From Prochlorococcus sp. AG-347-K10 (GTDB taxonomy: Bacteria; Cyanobacteriota; Cyanobacteriia; PCC-6307; Cyanobiaceae), in contig QCCB01000009.1 of the NCBI GenBank assembly GCA_003278955.1, positions 1 to 60,960 on the forward strand: a stretch of 60,960 nucleotides of DNA. Direction: 5' to 3'. Shown piece by piece: positions 20,644-26,724 of this stretch. The position numbers and the translations under genes were made by a program. Numbering within the stretch: position 1 is the first letter of the stretch; each line of letters begins with the position of its first letter. The notes under the pieces are model-generated. The model was given only the letters and a program-made list of their open reading frames with translations. It made no database searches and had not been told where the DNA came from.

Positions 20644-20797
20644 GTTTATCTTCTACGGAATGATTTTCTGCTTTTTGTATCATTCTTACCATTGAATCCA
20701 CCATTAATCTCTTTGCAGAAGTAACTTTTAATCCAGAAGGAGTAGTTGATATTTGTTCTCCAGGGCGATCATATGAAGTTGGTCTAAATGGAGTCAT
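20618..20797 (-). CDS. 59-residue protein upstream of and overlapping cpeS
   Basis: A small soluble protein that begins '[15 protein letters not shown]' and has a helical stretch '[17 protein letters not shown]', then an acidic tail. Stop is TAA at 20618-20620. No named family recognised. The composition differs from random AT-rich reading, with a Pro/Arg-rich head and an amphipathic helix. The 26-base overlap with the cpeS start indicates the same transcript and coupled translation. It may be a partner of the residual phycoerythrin system, but that is only inferred from position. Confidence 0.75.
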   Translation of the reverse strand: MTPFRPTSYDRPGEQISTTPSGLKVTSAKRLMVDSMVRMIQKAENHSVEDKLDEESNNN

Positions 20798-20914
20798 CTA
20801 ATAACTTTAAAAACTAATCGATTTATATTCTTGCATGAATCATTATTTATATAGTTATTGTTTGCGAAAATGTCATATCTTTCTTCTTTGATTACAGAAT
20901 TATCAACTGTTCTG

Positions 20915-21550
20915 TTATTTAGGCATTTTATTTTTTGCCAATCCTGAAATAGTCGCTAAAGCAAACATTCCCAATAGAGCAATCCCAAGAAATAATCCTG
21001 CTCCCTGGCTAACTCCAGCTCCTACTGCTACTAGTATAGAGTCACTGATTAGAAGACTTATTAATAATGCAGGAGTAAATATTTTCCAGCGAGTTCCTCC
21101 AATACCAATTGCGTAGCTTAGAAAATCAAAAAGGCCAGTCATTAGTAGACCTGTCATGAGAAAGAAATTTTCTTCTAGCTGGTTTTGATTAAAACTTTCA
21201 ATCTTTTGCATTGCTTTCGGGCCTACTAAATTACGTACAGGAACCCGACCATAATTTCTTGCGATAAAGAAAGCAGCTTGGCAAAAAACGATATCAGAAA
21301 AGATTATTGTCATGTAACCTTTTTGAAATCCTAGTAATGAACCAGCTAGCAGAGAATAAGCTGAACTTGGAAGGGCAGGTAAAATAATACTCACTCCTCT
21401 GAGTATGAATATTCCAAAAGGAGCCCAAATCCCCATACTTTCTATTTTGTTCCTTAGAGGTTCAATCCCATAATTTTGGATTAAATAAATCAATACTATA
21501 AATATTGCTATAAAAAAAACTACTGAGAGAAATTTCTGAATTTTATTCAT
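20915..21550 (-). CDS. TVP38/TMEM64 (DedA/VTT superfamily) membrane protein
   Basis: A 211-residue inner-membrane protein with about five hydrophobic segments. The VTT-domain core is 'LPALPSSAYSLLAGSLLGF' followed by a downstream 'YGRVPVRNLVG' turn, as in TVP38/TMEM64 and DedA proteins. Members work as lipid scramblases or flippases (undecaprenyl phosphate or phospholipid) and as proton-dependent transporters. The substrate here cannot be told. The gene stands alone on the minus strand. Confidence 0.85.
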   Translation of the reverse strand: MNKIQKFLSVVFFIAIFIVLIYLIQNYGIEPLRNKIESMGIWAPFGIFILRGVSIILPALPSSAYSLLAGSLLGFQKGYMTIIFSDIVFCQAAFFIARNYGRVPVRNLVGPKAMQKIESFNQNQLEENFFLMTGLLMTGLFDFLSYAIGIGGTRWKIFTPALLISLLISDSILVAVGAGVSQGAGLFLGIALLGMFALATISGLAKNKMPK

Positions 21551-21697
21551 TATTTTTCTAATAAATTTATTGGAAGTAAATTCTTAATTTAATATTTGAT
21601 TCTATCTATAATAGAAATACTATTCAATAAAAATTTTTACAAATTTTTAATCTCATATTTCATACTAGTAAAAAATTTTTGTATACCATAAGTAGTC

Positions 21698-22117
21698 ATG
21701 ATTAATTCTAAGAATAAAGTTAATTCAGTATTTTTTAGAAATATCATTAATTTAGTCCTTTCGATTATCGTTTTCTTTTGTATTTCAATAAAAAAATCAG
21801 AAGCTTTGACTCATGAATGGGTTGGAGTCCCTAAAAGTGAATACGGAGAGCAGTTATGGGATAGGCAAAGTATAAAAAGGAATGAGGATGGTTCTGTAAG
21901 AGTATTGAGTAAATTTATTCCCAAAACAAAAAGTGAAATTACTAAGGATATTCTCTATACAATGGATATAAATTGTTTTGAAAAATCATTTAGAGATGTT
22001 GATGTCTCAACAGATGAAGTAAATAGTAATTTCAATGATTTAGCTAATTGGCAAGATCCAAATGGAGATAAACTGATTTTGGGTATTATTGGTCAAGTCT
22101 GCAGAGTCGAAAACTAA
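21698..22117 (+). CDS. Exported protein of unknown function
   Basis: The 139-residue protein has an N-terminal hydrophobic signal ('NLVLSIIVFFCISI') with probable cleavage after 'SEA'. The mature part begins 'LTHEWVGVPKSEYGEQLWD' and has two cysteines (in 'INCFEKSF' and 'GQVCRVE') that could form a disulfide. This kind of small periplasmic or lumenal protein is common in marine cyanobacteria, but I recognise no function. It is the last backbone gene before the integrated element; an A/T-rich hairpin follows. Confidence 0.7.
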   Translation: MINSKNKVNSVFFRNIINLVLSIIVFFCISIKKSEALTHEWVGVPKSEYGEQLWDRQSIKRNEDGSVRVLSKFIPKTKSEITKDILYTMDINCFEKSFRDVDVSTDEVNSNFNDLANWQDPNGDKLILGIIGQVCRVEN

Positions 22118-22141
22118 AAATTTTAAGTTATAAAAAAATAC

Positions 22142-22159
22142 GAAAAATTACGATTTTTC
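22142..22159 (+). terminator. Possible weak terminator hairpin
   Basis: A 7-base perfect inverted repeat (GAAAAAT, loop TACG, ATTTTTC) lies 25 bases after the stop of the exported-protein gene. The stem is only A/T with one G-C pair, so termination may be weak. Confidence 0.4.
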
Positions 22160-22176
22160 AATGATTTAAAGTATAG

Positions 22177-22197
22177 AACCCCGTCAAGGACAGGGTT
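22177..22197 (-). terminator. Displaced tRNA-Phe terminator hairpin
   Basis: Stem AACCCCGTC / GACAGGGTT with a 3-base loop directly beyond the 27-base tRNA-end repeat. The same design (AACCCCTGTC / GACAGAGGTT) follows the intact tRNA-Phe. I read it as the original downstream terminator, pushed away from the tRNA by the insertion. Confidence 0.65.
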
Positions 22198-22224
22198 TTA
22201 AAGGTGCCAGGACCCAGATTTGAA
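22198..22224 (-). repeat. Distal attachment-site repeat (displaced tRNA-Phe 3' end)
   Basis: The 27 bases are identical to 26553-26579 and in the same orientation. They cover the 3' half of the T-arm, the acceptor strand with discriminator base, and a few bases beyond. This is the distal att site of the element. Confidence 0.9.
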
Positions 22225-22270
22225 TGGGAACTGTGATCTTCGTAATACCAGTTATACTAATGAGTTTGAA
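22225..22270 (-). pseudogene. Degenerate tRNA-like remnant
   Basis: Read on the minus strand, bases just 5' of the repeat still look like a decayed tRNA body: a D-arm-like 'CTCATTAGTATAAC', a gapped anticodon region and 'CAGTTCCCATTC' leading into the T-loop. Pairing of the acceptor and anticodon arms is lost. It may be a tRNA fragment carried in the element's own attachment site. The resemblance is loose and judged by eye. Confidence 0.4.
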
Positions 22271-22284
22271 GGATTTAAAATTCG

Positions 22285-22308
22285 TTGTACTGCACACATT
22301 GTACTGCA
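22285..22308 (+). repeat. Tandem TTGTACTGCA repeats, left end of element
   Basis: Two copies of TTGTACTGCA start at 22285 and 22299 (14-base spacing). The nonamer TGTACTGCA occurs twice again at the right end. Placement beside the attachment site and before the recombinase gene fits arm-type recombinase or directionality-factor binding sites. Confidence 0.7.
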
Positions 22309-22313
22309 AAAAA

Positions 22314-22322
22314 TGCTATAAT
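22314..22322 (+). promoter_or_regulatory. Extended -10 promoter of the recombinase
   Basis: TGCTATAAT is a perfect extended -10 element (TGnTATAAT). It lies 6 bases beyond the second tandem repeat and 69 bases before the proposed TTG start. A protein bound at the repeats would cover the -35 side, so the recombinase could regulate its own promoter. Confidence 0.55.
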
Positions 22323-22355
22323 GTAAGAGTATGACTGGGTTCTTTGATGGTTCAA

Positions 22356-22365
22356 TGCAGTACAA
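22356..22365 (-). repeat. Inverted copy of the TTGTACTGCA repeat
   Basis: TGCAGTACAA is the exact reverse complement of the two tandem copies upstream, about 48 bases away. It lies between the -10 element and the coding frame of the recombinase. Confidence 0.6.
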
Positions 22366-22390
22366 AAATAAAGAAGAAATTACCTAAAAA

Positions 22391-23785
22391 TTGGGTACAC
22401 CCTCGTGTGAAATAAAGACAATTTATATCAAAGAATATTTCAAGGTAGATGGTGCTGCATATACAGATGATTTGAGATTGAAGTATGACCCTAAAAGAGG
22501 ATCACTTCAGGCAGAATGGTCTATCCCAAAACTAACTACTGATAAAAGAAATAAGACCAGAAGGGAATCTACTGGTACATGGGATCCTGAACTTGCTGCT
22601 GCAGTTGCTGTACAAAAGCAATCATTATTTAATGACTCATCACTTGCAAAGAAGAGGATTGCTCAAGTAAGTAAGAAGTACTCTTTAGAGAGGTATTGGA
22701 AAATCTGGTTAGAGGAATATAAAGAAGAAAATAAGATTAAAAGAAATGGTAAGAATAATATTAGAAATCAAGCAAATTATTAGAATGGAGAAGGTTGGGG
22801 TATAGGTCATCAATCCTTCAGTAAGAAAAATATTGAAGATGTTGATTACAACGATCTCAATGATTATTGGAAATTCCTAGATGAAAGAGGTGCAAATCTA
22901 CCTGAACCAAAAGATATGGCAGGTCAAAAGAAACAGATAAAAACAATATTGAATAAAATCATCAAGACGGCAAGGATGACTGATAAAGAGAAATACGGTA
23001 ACTTACCTGATCTTGTATATCCCATCATTAAAAAGACATTAGGTAAGGAAGAAGCAGAAGTTCTGCAAAGAGATGAATGGAATCTTTTGTTAGAGACAGT
23101 TATTGGTTTATCAGGTGGCATTGCTAATAAGCATATTACTAATGAGCAATACGTGGAACTTAGTAATCAAGGGACTAGGATCCATCAACCTAGAAATTGG
23201 GTTGATCTTTATGATGCCTTGATCCTGATGTACTTTTTTCATCTAAGACCAGAAGATATGCCACGCGTCAAAAGTGAATGGATCTATCAAAAAACAGATG
23301 GTAGTTATTACCTTTATCTAGAGGAAGTAAAAGGAAATAGATTATACAGACATGAAAGTACATCTTTCAGAGAGGGTTCTGATGCAGCATTAGAAAGAAT
23401 CAAGAAAAGGAAACCAAAAGGATTCTTGATATTCACAGACAGCTATCTGACAGGTAGAGATGTGGGTGACTATGCTGATTGTCAGGTTCTTGAGTCATTG
23501 AATGTTCTTCTTCAACATGCAATAGAAGTAAGTGATATTAAGACAAGAAGAAAGTTGACCATGATGAACATCAGACATACTGCCTTCTATCTACTAATTA
23601 AAGAATATCCTGATGACTTCAAGACAGTAGAAGATCTAACGGTTCTGGGTGACGTTGGTTTCAGTAGTGAAAAGCAACTTAGAGAAACTTACGTGAACAA
23701 GGTACATGCTGAATCAAAAGTAAAGAGAGTTAAAAAGTTAGGTAAACCAACTCAATTTGAAATGATAAAAAGAGTCGGCAGATAA
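22391..23785 (+). pseudogene. Tyrosine recombinase (integrase) with an in-frame TAG
   Basis: One reading frame of 465 codons is broken only by TAG at 22781-22783. Translation before it (130 residues, N-terminal arm-binding and core-binding parts, 'YFKVDGAAYTDDLRLKYDP') continues without a shift after it ('NGEGWGIGHQSF'). The catalytic half has the first Arg in 'FHLRPEDMPRV', the Lys strand 'EEVKGNRLY', the box II core 'NIRHTAF' and the nucleophile Tyr in 'LRETYVNKV'. The usual first His of HxxR is Met, and the second His position reads Asp in 'LGDVGF'. No good ATG exists; TTG at 22391 follows another in-frame stop, TAA at 22385. An ATG at 22916 would give a 289-residue catalytic-domain protein. 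I call it a recent nonsense pseudogene, or a gene expressed as a fragment. Confidence 0.8.
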
Positions 23786-24054
23786 TCAAAACAAAAGGGG
23801 TCGTTTGAGCCCTCGTTAATCAATTATTCTTCCTCCTGATCTTCTTCAGATTCATCTTTGTTCATGGACTCATCATGTTCAAAGAATCGGATTATTTTTT
23901 TTATCATTCAAATATTTCACTAGGATTATCATCTATTTGGGTTTCCTCCTCATTTTTAGAAGCATTTATCTTACTTCTGAATAAAAGAAATAATTGAAAT
24001 GTATAAAATTTAGTTATATGATTTTTTACAAATAACTATCAAACTTATCAAGAA
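23786..24054. other. Spacer without a convincing gene
   Basis: Between the recombinase and the GSCFA gene I see only short acidic minus-strand frames. The best is 27 residues, beginning 'MIKKIIRFFEH' and ending in a run of Glu/Asp. They are too short to support. Perhaps eroded coding DNA. Confidence 0.4.
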
Positions 24055-25107
24055 TTGAATCCATACTCAGAACTACCTTCAAGTGCTTTTTGGAAAACTG
24101 GAGTAACTCAGGATAATCCTTATGCAATTAATAATATTTATAAGAAAAAGTTTGATATAAAACCTAATACACAAATTGCAACGGCAGGATCTTGTTTCGG
24201 ACAACATGTAGGAAATCATCTAAAAAGAAATGGTTATAAAGTAATTGATGAAGAAATAGCACCACTTGGACTACCTGATGAGTTACATCAAAAATATGGT
24301 TTTTCTTTGTACAGTGCTCGCTATGGAAATATTTATACAGTTAGGCAATTAATGCAACTTGCACAAGAAGTAGCAGGCGAAAGAAAACCAGAAAACTATA
24401 TTTGGGAAAAAAATGGTAAATATTTTGATGCTTTAAGACCTGCCGTTGAACCTGATGGGCATGAGACAGAACAAGAAGTTATTGAACATCGTGATTTTCA
24501 TATTGAGAAAGTAAAAGATGTATTTACTAAAATGGATTTATTCATATTCACATTAGGACTTACAGAAATGTGGGTTCATAAACAATGTGGAACGGTATAT
24601 CCAACGGCACCAGGAACAATCTGTGGAGAATTTGATGAAGATATTTATGAATTCAAAAACGCAACTTTTGGAGAAATAATTAATGATTTTAAACTTTTTC
24701 AAGCAACTGTTAGAAAAATAAGATCCAATAAACCATTTCAAATGATTTTGACAGTTTCTCCTGTACCGTTAACAGCAACTGCAAGTGGAAAACATGTTTT
24801 AGTTTCTACAGTTCATTCAAAATCAATTCTTAGAGCAGTCGCTGGTCAATTAAGTGCAAAACAGAAACGTATTGATTATTTCCCCTCTTTTGAGATAGTT
24901 AATAATCCCAGATTACATTCAACGACATTTAAAGAAAATTTGCGATCAGTCCGTGATGAAACGGTTCAGATGGTTATGAAACATTTTTCGAGAGAACATC
25001 CTCCAATTCAAAGGGATAAGAAAGTTTTGAAGAATTTAAAAAATAATACTAATAGTTTAGAAGATGTGCAGTGTGAAGAAGCACTATTGGAGGCATTCGG
25101 TAAATGA
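24055..25107 (+). CDS. GSCFA domain protein
   Basis: A 350-residue protein with the GSCFA-family signature near residue 42: 'IATAGSCFGQHVGNHLKRNGY'. The family is an SGNH-like esterase or acyltransferase fold; 'GSCF' carries the candidate nucleophile Ser, and 'FTLGLTEMW' and 'LTVSPVPLTAT' are the following blocks. Members are often linked to surface glycan genes and may add or remove acyl groups, but a reaction has not been proven. The start is TTG at 24055, since an in-frame stop lies 36 bases before it and the N-terminus 'NPYSELPSSAFWKTGV' looks like the family start. It overlaps the next gene by 4 bases. Confidence 0.8.
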   Translation: MNPYSELPSSAFWKTGVTQDNPYAINNIYKKKFDIKPNTQIATAGSCFGQHVGNHLKRNGYKVIDEEIAPLGLPDELHQKYGFSLYSARYGNIYTVRQLMQLAQEVAGERKPENYIWEKNGKYFDALRPAVEPDGHETEQEVIEHRDFHIEKVKDVFTKMDLFIFTLGLTEMWVHKQCGTVYPTAPGTICGEFDEDIYEFKNATFGEIINDFKLFQATVRKIRSNKPFQMILTVSPVPLTATASGKHVLVSTVHSKSILRAVAGQLSAKQKRIDYFPSFEIVNNPRLHSTTFKENLRSVRDETVQMVMKHFSREHPPIQRDKKVLKNLKNNTNSLEDVQCEEALLEAFGK

Positions 25108-25844
25108 AAAAAATATTAGTTTTTGGTAACTCTCATGTTGGATCATTAAAAGCAGGTTTTAATAATTTAGATAAAAAATATTTAGAGAATATATCTTTTG
25201 ATTTTGTTGCAATATCAGGCAAATATTTCCAAAAAATATATATAAATAATAATCAATTAAATTTTCCAGAAAAAACTGTTAAAAGATTTTCGGGTGTTTT
25301 TGGCAATATTCATTTTCCCATCGATCTAGATCAATATGATTATTGCGTATTAGTAGGGGCAGAGATACGATCACCAATAAAGACGTTGATCCCCTCTGAA
25401 AGAAAATTTACTTTTTATTCAAAAAATTTGATTGAAAATTATATTAATAATTTTTATTTAGAAAATACTAGACATAAAGATCTAATATATAAATTAAAAA
25501 AATTATTTATTTCAAAATTTATTATCATTCCTGCACCTCTAAGTGTATTGCCTTTCCAAAATAAATCAGAAGTTGCTTCTATACCCAAAACTAAATTTGT
25601 TGCTAAGCAAATTAATCTAATAAGAACTATCTGTGATAATTTATCGAAAGAAAAAAATAAAGTATCAATTTTGCTTCCACCAGAAAAACTCTTGGAAAAT
25701 AATCAATTAAATACTATGCAAGATTATGCTCGTGGAGCTGTGAAATGGGATGCTATTGAACATGATAGGAATAATGACTTAATACATATGAATGCAGAAT
25801 ATGGTCGAGAAATTATGTTATCTCTCATAGATAAATTGAATTAA
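25104..25844 (+). CDS. SGNH/GDSL hydrolase-like protein
   Basis: A 246-residue protein starting 'MKKILVFGNSHVGSLKAGF'. The 'FGNSHVGS' block at the first strand is the position of the nucleophile Ser in SGNH hydrolases. A C-terminal 'DLIHMNAEYGREIM' could give the Asp-x-x-His pair (here D-L-I-H). The ATGA overlap with the GSCFA gene shows a two-gene operon, so both probably act on the same acylated surface sugar or related substrate. The reaction is inferred. Codon use is even more AT-rich than in the first gene. Confidence 0.65.
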   Translation: MKKILVFGNSHVGSLKAGFNNLDKKYLENISFDFVAISGKYFQKIYINNNQLNFPEKTVKRFSGVFGNIHFPIDLDQYDYCVLVGAEIRSPIKTLIPSERKFTFYSKNLIENYINNFYLENTRHKDLIYKLKKLFISKFIIIPAPLSVLPFQNKSEVASIPKTKFVAKQINLIRTICDNLSKEKNKVSILLPPEKLLENNQLNTMQDYARGAVKWDAIEHDRNNDLIHMNAEYGREIMLSLIDKLN

Positions 25845-26188
25845 AAAATTAAGAAACAAATTAACTATTCAACAAACTTATTCTTAGCAATCATTTCATT
25901 GAAAGGAAATGGTCTTAAATAAACACTCTGGGATATTTTTGATTACCTTAATTCAATTTCCGCTCTAAAAAACCATTTCTATATTCACCTTTAAGTTGCG
26001 AACGAAGGTACTTCGAAGTACTTTAACTTTTCATTTTATTAGGACTTTTGTTCCTATAGAGGTAATTCTGTAAATGTCTATTAGGAACATTTGGTAATGG
26101 TTCCAGAATTTGTGCAATGTGAAACCCCTGTCACACATAAAATCAAAGGAATGCTTCCCAAAAATAACTTCTTCATTCTATTATTAAT
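25845..26188. other. Non-coding stretch of the element
   Basis: No frame here looks coding. It contains a perfect 14-base palindrome (GTACTTCGAAGTAC, 26008-26021) and a 12-base match (AAACCCCTGTCA, from 26123) to the terminator hairpin that follows tRNA-Phe at 26531. The latter could be a trace of an earlier insertion at the same target. Confidence 0.5.
26008..26021. repeat. Perfect 14-base palindrome
   Basis: GTACTTCGAAGTAC reads the same on both strands; with flanking A/T pairs the arm extends by two more. It could be a regulator-binding site or a small hairpin. No gene begins nearby. Confidence 0.5.
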
Positions 26189-26203
26189 AGTACAGATGTA
26201 TTA
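26189..26203 (+). promoter_or_regulatory. LexA-like operator candidate
   Basis: AGTACAGATGTATTA ends 6 bases before the ATG of the Cys-rich gene. The same 15 bases occur at 56158-56172, 7 bases before another small gene. The pattern AGTAC-N4-GTATT resembles the cyanobacterial LexA consensus (RGTACNNNDGTWCB) with one mismatch. The TATTAC part could also be the -10 box, which would make the mRNA nearly leaderless. Confidence 0.5.
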
Positions 26204-26209
26204 CTATTC

Positions 26210-26455
26210 ATGATTGCTGAAGAAGAGTGGAGTTATCTAAATGATTGGGAAGAAGGTCAACTAAGAAAGAAGAAAACAAAGATTTGTATGTGTTGTGATC
26301 ACTTCCGTTATGCCTGTACTGTTCAATGCATAACCTTATTAACTTGTTCTGTTCATCAGAAATTAATACCTCAAGGAGATCATCTAATAAAGGGATGTAA
26401 ATATTGGGTAAAAAGAAGAGAACTTCGAGAAGGTTGGTGTCCTGAAGTCGCCTAG
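26210..26455 (+). CDS. Cys-rich small protein, possible zinc binding
   Basis: An 81-residue protein with an acidic head ('EEEWSYLNDWEEGQL'), a basic patch and eight cysteines arranged as 'CMCCDHF', 'YACTVQC', 'LTC', 'GCKYW' and 'WCPE', plus histidines. This suggests a metal-bound knuckle, perhaps for protein or nucleic-acid contact. I recognise no named family. It lies at the tRNA-proximal end of the element, under a possible LexA-like operator, and no Shine-Dalgarno sequence is visible. Confidence 0.7.
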   Translation: MIAEEEWSYLNDWEEGQLRKKKTKICMCCDHFRYACTVQCITLLTCSVHQKLIPQGDHLIKGCKYWVKRRELREGWCPEVA

Positions 26456-26497
26456 TAAATGAAGGACAATTCTGGGTATCTACTTTATTTCAAATTA

Positions 26498-26517
26498 TGT
26501 ACTGCAACTGTACTGCA
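26498..26517 (+). repeat. Tandem TGTACTGCA repeats, right end of element
   Basis: Two copies of TGTACTGCA start at 26498 and 26509 (11-base spacing, one helical turn). They repeat the left-end sequence and lie 36 bases from the right attachment repeat. Read as arm sites for the recombinase. Confidence 0.7.
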
Positions 26518-26530
26518 TCTAAAAATGATT

Positions 26531-26555
26531 AAACCCCTGTCATAGACAGAGGTTA
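26531..26555 (-). terminator. Terminator hairpin after tRNA-Phe
   Basis: Minus-strand stem AACCTCTGTC / GACAGGGGTT with a 3-base loop starts 4 bases after the tRNA. One G-T pair replaces a G-C pair. The following T-run is weak. Confidence 0.6.
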
Positions 26556-26579
26556 AAGGTGCCAGGACCCAGATTTGAA
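26553..26579 (-). repeat. Proximal attachment-site repeat (in tRNA-Phe)
   Basis: Second copy of the 27-base direct repeat, lying within the 3' end of the working tRNA-Phe and its downstream bases. The tRNA keeps a full cloverleaf, so the element restored the gene. Confidence 0.9.
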
Positions 26580-26632
26580 CTGGGGACACGGCGATTTTCA
26601 GTCGCCTGCTCTACCAACTGAGCTATCCCGGC
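26560..26632 (-). tRNA. tRNA-Phe (anticodon GAA)
   Basis: A complete 73-base cloverleaf: acceptor GCCGGGA / TCCTGGC (one G-T), D-arm GCTC/GAGC, anticodon stem GGCGA/TCGCC with loop CTGAAAA, T-stem CCCAG/CTGGG and discriminator A. CCA is not encoded. It is the integration target of the element to its left. Confidence 0.97.
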
Positions 26633-26724
26633 TCTAACCTATATACTTTAAATTAAGATGTGTAGTTTGTGAAACCCTTTTAATTAAAAATTTTATATCT
26701 TCATCAAATATTCTAAAAAAACTT

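Larger units (their letters stand above)
22198..26579. mobile_element. tRNA-Phe integrated element (tycheposon-like island)
   Basis: A 4.4 kb segment bounded by a perfect 27-base direct repeat (22198-22224 and 26553-26579) that equals the T-arm and 3' acceptor end of tRNA-Phe. Inside are a tyrosine recombinase reading away from the left end, a GSCFA/SGNH gene pair and a Cys-rich small gene. Paired nonamer repeats lie near both ends. This is the layout of elements that integrate at a tRNA 3' end and rebuild it. Size, host and tRNA target fit the tycheposons described in Prochlorococcus. I see no replication gene, and the recombinase is interrupted, so the copy is probably no longer mobile by itself. 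Confidence 0.85.

Noticed and set aside
22391..22783. The 130-residue frame as a separate gene
   Set aside because: It is in the same frame as the following recombinase part, and homology runs through the TAG; it is the N-terminal half of one gene.
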